Assembly (NCBI GenBank): GCA_025201375.1
Contig: JAIWZP010000007.1
Span: forward strand, 186,001 to 250,000
Direction: 5' to 3'
DNA length: 64,000 nucleotides
Origin: Gongronella butleri
Lineage: Eukaryota; Mucoromycota; Mucoromycetes; Mucorales; Cunninghamellaceae
The notes beneath the pieces are model-generated. The model had not been told where the DNA came from, did no database searches, and worked only from the letters and a program-made list of their open reading frames with translations. Positions 12,151 through 22,150 of this stretch are shown here, piece after piece (the first letter of the stretch is position 1; each line of letters opens with the position of its first letter). Made by a program: the position numbers and the translations under genes.

Positions 12151-12399
12151 ATATTTTCCTTTGCATGAATCACCCAAAATAAAATTACACCCCCATAGTA
12201 GAATTAAGGCCACTGAATTCCTCATTTCAGAGAAAATCGACTCCTGCGGAGCCTTTTTAGGGGTTTACTACGGGCCCGGCATACGGGCCCGGCAGGTTTT
12301 TTTCTTCCATATTTGGCTTGTGTTCAAGCGCCGACTTTCTTACTCTCGTTGATGTGACGCGTCTTTGACGTCCTTTGGCGCTCCAAATGGCTACGCGCC
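12151..12399. other. Intergenic spacer
   Basis: This spacer follows the CHCHD2-like gene. It holds a candidate polyadenylation word (AATAAAAT near 12178) and a short imperfect repeat of GGGCCCGGCATACGGGCCCGGCA type near 12270-12295. No coding sequence is supported. Confidence 0.4.
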
Positions 12400-13011
12400 T
12401 CACTGGATGGATCCGACGATGCGCGCATTGTGCGTGGTGATCAATTGGCCAGTCATACGCGTGTGCGCGCGATTGTAGCGCCATCGGCTCGCCTGTAAAT
12501 GAAGCCAAAGACCAAAAAACACGCTACTGGCACCACCACCCGACAGCGCCACGCGAGAATGCTCACCATTGTTATTGTATGTGACATGTTCAGCATCACC
12601 AACGTCAAAAATACGCCTCAGACCGAGCCAAACGTCGTAAAATTACACAAGACACGCATTGGCCTTTTGCATGTCGACGATTTTGTCCAGCTGCGCCTTG
12701 ATGTTTTTTGCAGGAAATTTGTTGTGCTTCGGTCCATTTGCTGCTCCCGGAGCATGCCCGACCGCAAGGCCTCGAGAGTTGGTTCTTGAATTCGTTCAGT
12801 GAGGTCAACATGATTTCGTCCAGGCTTGATCAACAAAATTGACGGAAGTGCCAGCAAATGCTGCACGTGGCTTTCGAGGGTCAGCTTGCCGTCTATGGCC
12901 ATGTCCTTGGAGAGTGTTTGGAATTCGCGCAAACCACGTAAAATGAATCCGCGTCACTCGCAAAATCCAAGTCCTCGAGGACCCTTGCCGCTAGACTTTC
13001 CACATTGATGG

Positions 13012-13246
13012 GCGACGGGGTGGGCGATGGATCGGTGGGCGTAGCGGGGGATGGCGCGGTGGGCGATTGCTCGGTGGACGTGGTGGGCGATTGCTCGGTG
13101 GACGTGGTGGGCGATTGTTTTGTTGGCGCGATGGGGGATGACTCTGCTGGCGCGGTGGGGGATGGGTTGGTGGGCGTGGTGGGAGATGGGTCGGTGGGCG
13201 TGGTGGGGGATGGCGCGGTGGGCGATTGCTCGGTGGACGCCGGTGG
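13012..13246. repeat. GC-rich minisatellite within the zinc-finger gene
   Basis: Imperfect tandem repeats of about 18-30 bp are built on the word GGTGGGCGATNGCTCGGTGG and variants. On the minus strand they code Ser-Pro-Thr-rich repeats (for example TEQSPTTSTEQSPTAP). One further unit lies on the far side of the inserted element, near 13830-13850. This shows that the insertion landed inside the repeat-coding segment. Confidence 0.8.
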
Positions 13247-13256
13247 CCTAGCTAGA

Positions 13257-13812
13257 ATTTTCTGTTCATAAACCGAGAATTGGGCAATCGCATTGGCACT
13301 TTGAGTGCACTTGGCTTCGCATTTGCGATGCTTTGACAGACGTTCTAGGGGTAATTGATGATTCTAAATCGCTGGTAAAGTCTGAAATGCATGTCAGATT
13401 GCTGGATTTTGAGCACTTAAGCGATTTGCGTCGATTTCGCCCTGTCTTTAAAGTTTGCTCTAATACAAGTGCTTCAAAAGTCGCCCAATTCGTAATTCTG
13501 TTTACGTAGCCAGATGTAAAATTTAATTTAGAATTGAATAAAGTTCTCACACGGTATCTGTTAACTTAATAAAATTTCGAGATAATCGCACTTTACGCGA
13601 TTTTACGCGATTTTGGCTTTTGGCGGCGGTAAAAGTGCTATTAGCAGGTGGTTTTACTAAATGAACAAGCTCAAAAGTAACACCATTCGATTCCAAATCA
13701 AATTTTACATCCAGGGGCATTGCGTTAATTCATCTCAGTGCATTCCTGGGCGCTCAGGAAGAGATTGAAGTCAAAATGCAGCTGCTCAATTCTCGATTTA
13801 TGAACAGAAAAT
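13257..13812. mobile_element. 556-bp non-autonomous TIR element (MITE-like)
   Basis: The two ends are a 26-bp inverted repeat with one mismatch. The left end is 13257-13282, beginning ATTTTCTGTTCATAAA. The right end is its complement at 13787-13812. The flanks CCTAGCTAGA (13247-13256) and CATAGGTAGA (13813-13822) agree at 8 of 10 bases and look like an aged target-site duplication. The interior is AT-rich with no open frame above noise, so the element cannot move itself. A duplication of 9-11 bp is typical of Mutator-like elements, but the terminal sequence alone does not prove the superfamily. It sits in the zinc-finger gene and splits it. An interior segment near 13398-13430 resembles 63177-63210. 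Confidence 0.82.
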
Positions 13813-14188
13813 CATAGGTAGACGACGCGCGGTGGGCGATTGCTGTGCTGGTGCGGTGGGGTTGCATGGGGTCCTCAAGCTGCGCAAGGTGATTGGCACC
13901 GGATCGTACACGGGTGTGCCCAACACCTGATGCATCATTCTCAGGTGTACATCAAACGTCTTGTAATTCTTCAGGCTTTTGGGGCACAACGCGCACGGAA
14001 AGCGGCCGCCTTCCTTGTTCACTGTCGTCTCGTCTAAGATTTTGGCAGATGTAAATAAAAAAAAAGGACGAAAACATGGTACAAGTGCTCTTACTTATGA
14101 TAACTTGATTAACATGCACTTGAATTACATGATTGTCCCGCATCGCCTTGTCAATGAAGGACTGCCGGCAATATCTGCACAAAACCAT

Positions 14189-15102
14189 AAGATGCGAGAA
14201 CAAAAGAAAAAAAAACTGGTAGGCCAATCACTCGATGACAGGGCGTGCGCTGCTGCCCCTCTCTTTTGTGGTGCATCTTCTTTCTCTTCATCCTCCCTGT
14301 GGTTTAAAAAAACGCGCGACGACTGTATGTATACAGATTTTTTTTTTTATTTTAGCTTTAAGCTAATTGCCTTGCAAGACCACAAATGAACACAGAAACG
14401 CTTTTTTTTTATTATTTGCACGCGATTACCCCCTTTCCCTGAACGTCACAAAGTCTCAAGATGCGTAAGGGTTCTTGTTATTCAGCGAGCGTATTGACCA
14501 AAATTGCTACAGTGCAAGTTTGGCGCTTAATGGCTCGATTAGTTAACGTCGATTGCCATTTTCTTGCTAGTCTTCATGCAAATGCCTTGCAGCACGTGCC
14601 AATTCCGCGGGCTTGGGTCCGCTGGAGATACTTGAACTGCAGGGCGCGGCGGAATGAACGACAACCGCACGTGACGCTTAAAATAAACAAAAAACATAGG
14701 TTGAAAAGCGACTGCGCGTCTTGCAGCGCGTTGCACGCTGACTTGTTTCGACTAATGGGCGAATTGGCACACTTAATCGAATTTCCAAGCTTTTGTGACA
14801 GCAGAATGCAGATCTCGCAGCCATTGGCGCACTGTGCGTTACAAAAAGAAAAATAAGGGGAGGAAGAAAAAAAAGAGCCATTGGTCCGGGCCTCTTTTGT
14901 TTGAATAGACTGTATGATGACGTGAGGATGAGGCCCTTGGGAGAAGAAAGGGGCACGGCGTGTCAATTTGGTGGGACAAAAAGGCGAGCGGAGATTTAAA
15001 GAAAGGGTGAGAAGCGTTGAACTTAAGAACTCTTTTTGTTTTTTTCTTTTCTCTTTGTTTCCCGTCCCCCTCTCCCACCCCCTTTTTTTCCTTTTCGCAG
15101 CG
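14189..15102. other. Intergenic region with probable 5' UTR of the next gene
   Basis: The open frames here show no family features. Just before the plus-strand gene at 15103, a GTGAGA donor near 15005 and a T-rich tract ending TTTTCGCAG at 15100 suggest a 5' UTR intron. Pyrimidine-rich blocks occur at 14340-14420. No RNA gene was recognised. Confidence 0.4.
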
Positions 15103-15879
15103 ATGGCGCTGTCACCTGTGTTGACTGGGGCACGGGCGAGTGATGACGATGACTCTGACGACAAAGTGCTTCCAAATGTGCTATCCGCACCACCACCGTC
15201 GCCGCAGGACACCTGCCCACTGGATGACCTGTTTGCCCAGCACTTGACGACCAAGTTACAACAATTGCCGCTTGGCCAAGAGGTTGTTTCCCCACTCGCT
15301 CCAGCCGCCGTTGCACCCTGGCTTGCGTTTGACGTTGATACCGCCATGCCTTCGCATGCACCGCCACCACCGGTTGCTGTGCCTCGCGCGCTGCCACTGA
15401 CAAGCACGACCACTTATCACCACCATAGCAAAAAGAAGCCGCAGGCGGGTGTGGACCCACATCAATTGGAATTGCTCCTGCGCAATGTCAGCAAGAGCTA
15501 CAAGACGCATCATCCTTATCAACAGCATCACTCGCATCAGCATCACCATCCGCACCACCACCACCTTCACCGCAGGCGCAGGTCATGGCAGCTGCACCCG
15601 CTGCGCCCGACAATGCGTAAAAAGACCCTTAAACCTTCACACATCCCCGTCCTGGCACGCCGCCACAGGGTCAGTATACCGCCTCACCGAGCCATCGATC
15701 ATACCCCCGCCCTGAGCACCGCCGTCGACCAGTGGAATCACCAACAGCAGGACACAAATAACGCACAAATCTACTCTATGAATCAAATCAATCCAATTGC
15801 CTTCCATCCGCCAAACTCTCCGCCGCCACACGACCTCGACCACATTGTCAAGGACATGCACGATCTTGGCCTTTCCTAA
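15103..15879 (+). CDS. His/Pro-rich hypothetical protein
   Basis: A single-exon frame gives 258 aa from the ATG that directly follows a likely 5' UTR splice acceptor. I do not recognise a family. The N-terminal third is acidic then Pro-rich (ASDDDDSDDKVLP, LDDLFAQHLTTKLQQLP). The middle contains KKKPQAGVDPHQLELLLRNVSKSYK, which could be an amphipathic helix. It is followed by a histidine-rich run (HHPYQQHHSHQHHHPHHHH) and then a basic patch. The C-terminus PPHDLDHIVKDMHDLGLS is predicted helical. The composition suggests a disordered nuclear or regulatory protein. Codon usage and the absence of stops over 258 codons support real coding, but no function can be assigned. Confidence 0.6.
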   Translation: MALSPVLTGARASDDDDSDDKVLPNVLSAPPPSPQDTCPLDDLFAQHLTTKLQQLPLGQEVVSPLAPAAVAPWLAFDVDTAMPSHAPPPPVAVPRALPLTSTTTYHHHSKKKPQAGVDPHQLELLLRNVSKSYKTHHPYQQHHSHQHHHPHHHHLHRRRRSWQLHPLRPTMRKKTLKPSHIPVLARRHRVSIPPHRAIDHTPALSTAVDQWNHQQQDTNNAQIYSMNQINPIAFHPPNSPPPHDLDHIVKDMHDLGLS

Positions 15880-15987
15880 AAACCAGTTCCGTCCCCCTCG
15901 TATCCCAATTGCTAATAAAAAAAAAAGCAAAAAAAAAAAAAACAATAAAATCTTCAAAATTCCATTATTATTCGAATTGGGGGGGGG

Positions 15988-16560
15988 CTAATAATGATCA
16001 TTGACGTGGAAATTGATGGCGGCAGCGTCACCCTCAATGGTCTTGTGACACACTGGACAATCGACCTTGCGGACCTCGGTGCTTTTGAGCAAGGACGAGG
16101 CATCAATTGGTGGATGGCGGTATTGTGGCTGCGCAGGCTGCTGCGGCTGAGGCATTGAGAATGGCTGCTGGGTGTGCATGGGGCTGTAGCCGCCTACAGA
16201 AGGCGGCAGATTGGTATTGAGCGCAGGGTATGGTTGCGATTGCTGCTGCAAATAGCCCACTTGGGGCGAAAATCCATATGGCGATTGCGGCTGCACATAG
16301 GCATTGTTGAGCGGCTGCTGCTGCTGCGGCTGCTGGTATGGCGAGTAGCCGTGTTGCTGTTGAGCTTGTGGCTGCTGTTGCTGCTGCTGGTACATTGGGT
16401 CAAACGCTTGCAAAGCTTGCGACGACAAATTGTACGGCTGAGGCATCTGCTGTGGAAGCTGCTGTTGCTGTTGTTGGCCCTGTTGCTGCTGAAAAGGCGC
16501 TTGGTAACCGTGGTTGCCCGTGCCTTGAGAGCCCTGCGTGCGAAACGGGTTGTGGTCCAT
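15988..16560 (-). CDS. Gln-rich protein with C-terminal zinc finger
   Basis: One exon gives 190 aa starting MDHNPFRTQ. A splice acceptor (CAATAG) lies just upstream of the ATG, so the gene probably has a 5' UTR intron. Residues about 25-150 are a Gln/Pro/Tyr-rich low-complexity region. The last 30 residues contain VDCPVCHKTIEGDAAAINFH followed by VNDHY. This Cys-x2-Cys...His-x3-His pattern with a helix is close to ubiquitin-binding (UBZ4-like) fingers. NPF at residues 4-6 is a possible EH-domain ligand. That combination suggests an endocytic or ubiquitin adaptor, but it is inferred from motifs only. Convergent with the His/Pro-rich gene, 108 bp apart. Confidence 0.78.
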   Translation of the reverse strand: MDHNPFRTQGSQGTGNHGYQAPFQQQQGQQQQQQLPQQMPQPYNLSSQALQAFDPMYQQQQQQPQAQQQHGYSPYQQPQQQQPLNNAYVQPQSPYGFSPQVGYLQQQSQPYPALNTNLPPSVGGYSPMHTQQPFSMPQPQQPAQPQYRHPPIDASSLLKSTEVRKVDCPVCHKTIEGDAAAINFHVNDHY

Positions 16561-16995
16561 TGGGGAGTCTATTGCAAAAACAGAAAAAAAGACAAGTCTT
16601 TGCCAAGCCAAAAAGCGAAATGAAAAAGAAAAAGACAAAAAGAATTGGGCGCCCTCTGAAATCTTTCATGCCGCCCAAAAAAAAAAAAAAAGCAAGGCCA
16701 ATTGACGTCATTTTATAAAAATGCTGTCTCTTTCCAATAGGCAAAAGATGCATTGATCCATGGCATTGGCGAGCCCATTGTTCCTTGTTTTTTGGTTGTG
16801 CTGGCGCCGGTCTTGGCGAGATCGCCTTGTGTGAGAAGCAAATATGGCCAACGCATGCATGATGGCTGGTGCGACGAGGGCGACACGCGTGGCCAAACTC
16901 CGCTGATTGGCCGAAAATTCATTTGGAACTCTTTTTGTTTGCTGCCTCTTTCTCCCTCTTTCTCGTCTTTTTTTTTTCAACCCCCACGTATTATT

Positions 16996-17976
16996 ATGCT
17001 CGCCCCTTCCTCCTGGCTCTTCCAGCAAGCACGCCAAGTCTCGACCAAGGTCCTCCACCCCAAAAAATTTACAAGCAGTAAGCCACACTGGCCAAAAAGA
17101 AAACGACGTCCGCCACCTGTTTTTTATTTTGTTTTTACACCGTGCCTCGATGGAGCAGGGCTTGCTCACGACGTGGTGTTTGCTTTTTTCTAGTTTTGGC
17201 CGACGTGCCGCCGCGCCCGCGCTCGGGTTGGCAGGTTTTCTTGCGCCAAAAGATTGCTGATGGCAAGAGCGAGGGCACGATTGATGCTGCCAAGGCGACG
17301 CGTGTCTACGCTCAACAATGGAAGACCCTTAGTGATGCAGACAAGCAGGTACAATATCATCATGCGGCATTTTCTCATGTTTAGGGAATTTTTATCCCAA
17401 CTTGGATTTTTCTGGGTCCTGGAGGATGGTTGACCACCTCTTTTTTTTTTTTTTTGTTCTAGGTGTATCAACGCCAATTCGAGCAAGAGAAGGAGAAGCA
17501 CTTGTCGGCGCTCAATGCCGCCTTGGAGCGCGCCACGCCCAAGCAGATTCACGATGAAAACATCCTGCGCCGCCGCTACAATGTCAAGGTGCTGCGCGAT
17601 CCCAGGCAACCCAAGCGCCCCATGAATGCCTACATGCTCTATCTCGCTCACCTGCGCGACAATGGCCCTGCCGACTTCCGCGCTCTGCCTACCGCCCAGC
17701 AAACGCGCCAGGGTGCAAAGATGTTCAAGGAACTCCCTCAGCACGAGAAGCAGGTAATGCAATTGAGACATGATACAGTCAGACACACGGGCACCAATGC
17801 CGCTCGCGTCCATGTTTATTTTCTTTCTCATTCGTTTTTTTTTTTTTTGTATTTTTTTATTTTTTTATTTTTTTTTACTTTTACTTTTTATTTTTTTTTA
17901 GCCATATGATGACAAGGCCAAGAAGCTGGCCCAAGAGTATCGCAGCGCAATGGCGCGTTTCAAGGCTCAGCTTTAG
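16996..17976 (+). CDS. Two-HMG-box mitochondrial protein (TFAM/Abf2-like)
   Basis: Four exons (16996-17077, 17194-17348, 17463-17753, 17902-17976) give 200 aa. The N-terminus MLAPSSWLFQQARQVSTKVL is rich in Arg/Ser and lacks acids, as in a mitochondrial presequence. HMG box 1 starts at PPRPRSGWQVFLRQK, and box 2 at PKRPMNAYMLYLAHLR. A helical linker joins them. Size and order match Abf2/TFAM proteins that package mitochondrial DNA. An abundant nuclear HMGB protein is the alternative, but those lack a presequence. Intron 3 is unusually T-rich (17827-17900). Confidence 0.86.
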
Positions 17977-18584
17977 AGAGATCGAAAGCCTGGCGCCCTC
18001 TTTTTCTCTCTCCCTCTCTATTGATTCTCACCCCGCCCGCATCATCAACATCCCCCGCAACTTTTTTTTCCCCCTCCTACGTGTCTTTTTGGTGAATTCA
18101 CGTGTATGCCAGTCCTGGATCAAAAATAAAATGGAATTGTCAACTCCATCCGCCGCTCACGTGTCGGTGCAAAGGCGCCTGCCTTCCCGCCCCTTTTTTT
18201 TGGCGCTCATTTTAAACAGCATGCGCTTTGTTGGGGGTCTGGACGACCTTTACGGGTCGTTCTGCCGTCTGGCGCAGGTCAATGGGCGCAAATTCATGAG
18301 CTTTTTTTCTATTTCATCTTTTTAATAGTTTTGGATACGTGGATGATGCACTTGGAGCCCGAGGAGGAAGCGGTGAGAGGCGTACTACAGCCGGAAGTTG
18401 CCGGCGAGACGCCCGAAATAGGCCGGCGTCTGGATGGCAAGGCGTCCCTTGCGACAATTGGGTTTCAAATTTTGTGTTGGGTGATCAGAAAAAAAAAAAC
18501 TAGAGCTGGGGTATTTTTTGTCTCTTTCTTTTCGTTTCTTTCCTGTTCTTTTACCTTTTTGAATATCAATTTTCAATATACAAC
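17977..18584. other. Spacer and promoter region of PGK1
   Basis: Pyrimidine-rich sequence dominates, with CT tracts just after the HMG gene and again before the PGK ATG. A short open frame near 18219-18325 (MRFVGGLDDLYG) has no family match and hits a stop after a possible splice. I do not call it a gene. Nothing else is recognisable. Confidence 0.4.
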
Positions 18585-20245
18585 ATGTCTTTGTCTAGCA
18601 AGCTGAGCATCCGTGACGTCGCGTTGGCCAACAAGCGCGTCTTGATTCGGTAAAAGCCAAAAAAAAAATCTGGGCCGTTAAGGTGCGCAAGACGCGTGTG
18701 ATTGACTTTTTTTTTAAATTTTTTTTTTAAAAAAAGTGTCGATTTCAATGTGCCTTTGAAAGATGGTAAAATCACCAATGACAACCGCATTGTGCAGGCT
18801 CTTCCTACCATCCAATACGCGTTGGAGCAGGGTGCTGCGTCGGTGGTGCTCATGTCTCACTTGGGCCGTCCCAATGGCCAGGTGCAGGCCAAGTCGTCGC
18901 TCAAGCCTGTTGCCACTCGCCTTGAGGAATTGCTCAAAAAGCCCGTCACCTTTTTGAACGATTGCGTGGGTCCCGAGGTTGAGAAGGAGTGCCAGGCTGC
19001 CACCGGCGGCAAGGTCATCTTGCTCGAGAACTTGCGCTACCACATTGAGGAGGAAGGCTCGGCCAAGGATGCTGAAGGCAACAAGACAAAGGCCGACCCC
19101 GCCAACGTTGAGAAGTTCCGTGCCTCTCTTAGCTCCCTTGCCGATGTCTACGTCAATGACGCCTTTGGCACCGCTCACCGTGCCCATTCCTCCATGGTTG
19201 GCGTCAACTTGCCCCAGCGCGCCGCCGGCTTCCTCATGCAAAAGGAATTGGAGTACTTTGCAAAGGTCCTTGAGCACCCCGAGCGCCCCTTTTTGGCCAT
19301 TCTCGGCGGGTAAGAAAAAAAAAGTGTGAGAGGGAACACGTTTGTAGCAAGCAGAAAGAAAAAGAAAGCGAAAAAAGAACCGCATTGCTCATTCTTTCCT
19401 TAGTGCCAAGGTCTCTGACAAGATCAAGCTCATTGAAAACATGTTGGACAAGGTCAATGCTTTGATCATCTGCGGTGGCATGTCCTTCACCTTCAAGAAG
19501 ACCTTGGAGAACGTCAAGGTAAAAAGAAAAATAAGGAAAAAAAAAAAAAGAGAAAAAAAACGCGTCGTGGCCCGAATTGCGATCAATGGGTCTGACAACT
19601 TTTGGCTTTTTTTTTTTTTTTTTTTTTTTTGCTGTCGCGTAGATTGGCAACTCGTTGTTCGATCAACCGGGCTCTGAGCTTGTGCAGGGTCTGATGGAGA
19701 AGGCCAAGGCCAAGAACGTCAAGATGGTCTTCCCCAGCGACTACATCACCGCGGACGCGTTCAGCCCCGATGCCCAGACTGGCTCGGCCTCCGACGCCGA
19801 CGGCATCCCTGACGGCTGGATGGGCTTGGACTGCGGCTCCGCCTCCAACAAGGTCTTTGCCGAGGAGATCCTCAAGGCCAAGACCATCCTCTGGAACGGC
19901 CCCACTGGCGTCTTTGAGTTTGAAAAGTTCTCTGCCGGCACCAAGAATGCTCTTGCCGCTGTCATCGAAGCTACCCAAAATGGTGCCACGTCCATCATTG
20001 GTGGTGGTGGTAAGAAAAAAAGAAAAGAGAAAAAAAAAAAAGAAAAAGAAAAAGAAAAAAAAAGCGTGTGGACACCCATTCTGATCCTTTTTCTTTTTCT
20101 TTTTCTTTCTTTAGACACGGCCACGGCTGCCCTGCAATGGGGTGCCGAAGGCAAGATCAGCCACATCTCCACTGGCGGCGGTGCTAGCTTGGAGCTGTTG
20201 GAGGGCAAGGAATTGCCCGGTGTTTCCGCCCTTTCCACCAAATAG
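18585..20245 (+). CDS. PGK1: Phosphoglycerate kinase
   Basis: Five exons (18585-18649, 18737-19309, 19404-19518, 19643-20009, 20115-20245) give 416 aa, the usual length. It transfers phosphate from 1,3-bisphosphoglycerate to ADP in glycolysis. Visible motifs are [18 protein letters not shown] (3-phosphoglycerate site), [18 protein letters not shown], the hinge [21 protein letters not shown] and the C-terminal nucleotide site GGGDTATA. The four introns fall at conserved blocks, and removing each restores the motif. Intron 3 holds two T runs and intron 4 holds A-rich and TTTTTC repeats. Codon choice is strongly C/G-ending, as expected for a highly expressed gene. Confidence 0.98.
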
Positions 20246-20353
20246 ATTTAAAAAAAAGCGCGTTGCGCATTGAAGGAATAAAGAAAATCTTGTTTTATTG
20301 GTATACTGGGAATATGCTTTTTTCGTTTCTTTGCGTCCAAGGGAAGGGGGTAG

Positions 20354-20812
20354 CTATTGTAGCTTATGACAGACGTCTCGTTGTTTCATCTTGTTTCCAT
20401 GACAGTTGCATTTTTGGTGGACGCGGAACTTGCGACGCTGCTCGCGGCACGTGTCACATTGACTGATAGGTCTGCCCTTGCGCCGAATTGGGAATAAAGT
20501 ACGCTCGGTGTGCTTGCACAAGGATGATCGGTGCCCCTAAAAAATCAACAAAAAAGGAACATTGAGCGATTTTCGCCTGCGGGATTTTTTTGTCTTGTCG
20601 ATCCAGTAATTGGTGCTTCCTCCCAATGAGAGACCGCCCATTGTTTGCATGAACGGCACCCCCAAACTTACTTTTATGCAGGCTACAAGTGAGTGAAAAA
20701 TGTATGTGAGCTCATCCATTCATTGTCGTTGCTTGGTCGCTCTGTCTGGCACCAAGCCCAAGATTGCAAGCTCACCTGAACAAGCAAATTTGACATTGTT
20801 GATCACGATCAT
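20354..20812 (-). CDS. Minimal copper-fist protein with an 11-nt micro-exon
   Basis: Three exons (20812-20776, 20682-20672, 20536-20354) encode only 76 aa. The protein is a copper-fist DNA-binding domain and little else: MIVINNVKFACSACIKGHRS, then HTERTLFPIRRKGRPISQCD, then the CREQRRKFRVHQKCNC segment. The Cys-x2-Cys, the KGH and the (R/K)KGRP minor-groove motif match Ace1/Cuf1/Mac1. Exon 2 is 11 nt (ACIK), and its inclusion restores both frame and the first Cys-x2-Cys. Copper-regulated activators normally carry a large Cys-rich C-terminal region. None follows here; the stop comes shortly after the domain. It might be a repressor-like short form, or an upstream remnant. TATAAATA lies at 20942-20949 on this strand. 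Confidence 0.87.
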
Positions 20813-20941
20813 GGTTCAAATGTAGGCGAAAAAATGATAAAAAAAGGCACGAGACAACGGGGCGAGTGGAAAAACAAAAGAGACAAAAGCCAAGATTAAA
20901 AAAAGCTGAAAAGAATGAGGATCCCAACCCTCATGCATCTC

Positions 20942-20949
20942 TATTTATA
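20942..20949 (-). promoter_or_regulatory. Candidate TATA box of the copper-fist gene
   Basis: The minus strand reads TATAAATA about 130 nt before the copper-fist ATG at 20812. Position and sequence fit a fungal TATA element. No transcript data were available. Confidence 0.45.
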
Positions 20950-21316
20950 TGGCGAATGGTGCAAAAATGACTCAATTGGGATGAGCATGTTTGGGATGGA
21001 CGATGATTGACAGAAAAAATGAGGGCTTTTCCATCCGTCTGTCTGAAAATGGCTCAATTGGGACATGGTGCTGAGGTGTGTGTGATCATCAACCCCTCAC
21101 TTGTCTTTCCCTTTCTGTCCTCCCCGCCGGGGGCATACCTTGCCTTCATTTTGCCACTCTCCATGGTGCAGAAATTGCCGCGTTTGCTATAATCAGGCGC
21201 TTTTTATTTGCCAATTCATAATGACGCACCTTAGGTGCGTGAATTAAGTATTATTGTAAAGTACGAGCGTAATTAAAAGAGATGAGAAAAAAAAAAGAAA
21301 CACGCGCCCCGATCGA
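20950..21316. other. Spacer with a short direct repeat
   Basis: I see no gene. The word AAATGRCTCAATTGGGA occurs twice in the same orientation, near 20966 and near 21046, about 80 bp apart. It could be a regulatory element of the copper-fist gene, or chance. The convergent membrane-protein gene ends at 21317. Confidence 0.4.
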
Positions 21317-22150
21317 TTAGCGGCGGTAATCGTAGCTTGTGTGGAAACCATACACAAATGACAGGATGCCAATGGCCATGGCAATGCCAAAAAAGATGAG
21401 CCCGAACAGGAATCGTGCCATCGGGCTTTCCTTGGCGGCCTCAAAGATCGAGAAGAACACGGCAAAGCCAAAGTACCTATAGGAAAAAAAGAAAAAGACG
21501 CGTTGTTAGCCGTAGACACGCGATCCACGGTGTTTTAGACGGCCTACACCCAGGTCAGGATCATGACGATGCGTGTGCTGCCTTGACCAATGGTATTGAG
21601 CACCAGGACGCCAAGGAGGAGGAGCACAAGCTCGCCCAAGACGGTCGAAACGCGCGTGAGCCGGATCTACAGCATGGGAATGAGAATAAATCAAAAGATC
21701 AAGCACGGATCTTACGTGAGCGCTAGAGACGCGTGGGGACTGGACCCAGGAGCGGTAACCTGACAAGGCGGCACGTGGCCCAGTGGCCTGGGCGACTGGC
21801 TGAGGCTGCGGAGGTTGAGGCATCTGCTGCTGCGGAGGTTGCTGGTCGCCTGCAGCGGCAGGGACAGTAGACGCCGCTGCAGGGAGCGGGTCCTCACGTG
21901 CGTATGCCGTGGTCGCTGTCGTCGTGTAGGGATATGCGTAATACCCGCGACCAAAGAGATGTCGCACGAACCACACAAACGCCCAATAAGCAAGCAAGGC
22001 AAAAAAGGCAATCCATGCCATTTTGACGTATGGGCTCATCAAAAAGTAATTCAAATCCGTGTTGCGGTCACCACCGCGCCCGCCACCATAGTAGCCATCA
22101 TCATAATAAGGATTGTGATGATCCGACGAAAGAGACGCGACAACAGACAT
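21317..22150 (-). CDS. Multi-pass membrane protein, family unknown
   Basis: Three exons (22150-21716, 21666-21548, 21476-21317) give 237 aa. The N-terminus is Tyr/Gly/Asp-rich. The first membrane segment is about residues 43-63 (MAWIAFFALLAYWAFVWF). A cytosolic Pro/Gln-rich stretch follows (PPQQQMPQPPQPQPVAQ). The C-terminal half has three more hydrophobic segments (VLGELVLLLLGVLVL, ILTWVYFGFAVFFSIF, FLFGLIFFGIAMAIGILS). It ends in the hydrophilic HTSYDYRR. The exon 2 donor is GTAGGC, chosen because it joins WVYFGFAVFF in frame. I could not assign a family. Four transmembrane helices with both ends on the same side is the likely topology. Confidence 0.72.

Larger units (their letters stand above)
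12400..14188 (-). pseudogene. C2H2 zinc-finger gene interrupted by an inverted-repeat element
   Basis: On the minus strand an ATG at 14188 begins a C2H2 finger (CRYCRQSFIDK, ending HVIQVH). A GT-AG intron follows, then a second finger (CALCPKSLKNYKTF, ending HLRMMH). The frame runs into a Pro/Ser/Thr-rich tail and is cut at 13812 by a 556-bp insertion. Beyond the insertion the tail resumes as SPT-type repeats encoded by a minisatellite, then VESLAARVLEDLDFASD. Further on, similar protein-like sequence continues in shifted frames: near 12950 to RGLREFQTLSKDMA, near 12715 to KNIKAQLDKIVDMQKAN, and past an in-frame TAA near 12647 to DVWLGLRRIFDVGDAEHV. These multiple breaks make a pseudogene likely. 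Single-base assembly errors could explain some of them but not the insertion. Its family beyond the fingers is unknown. Confidence 0.7.

Noticed and set aside
13012..13246. Possible CRISPR-like array
   Set aside because: Imperfect adjacent repeats without unique spacers, in a eukaryotic coding context.
13005..13271. Val/Gly/Asp-rich plus-strand frame over the minisatellite
   Set aside because: Any frame through the tandem repeat is open. The minus-strand SPT reading connects to conserved zinc-finger exons and is preferred.
13257..13812. Treating the 556-bp element as an intron of the zinc-finger gene
   Set aside because: No GT-AG pair at the boundaries, whereas inverted ends and a near-duplicated 10-bp flank are present.
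14461..14856. Plus-strand 131-codon open frame
   Set aside because: No recognisable domain, and a minus-strand frame over the same stretch looks equally open. It probably lies in the upstream flank of the 15.1-kb gene.
18219..18325. Short frame MRFVGGLDDLYGSFC before PGK1
   Set aside because: It can be extended only by a splice that leads at once to a stop. Too short to support.
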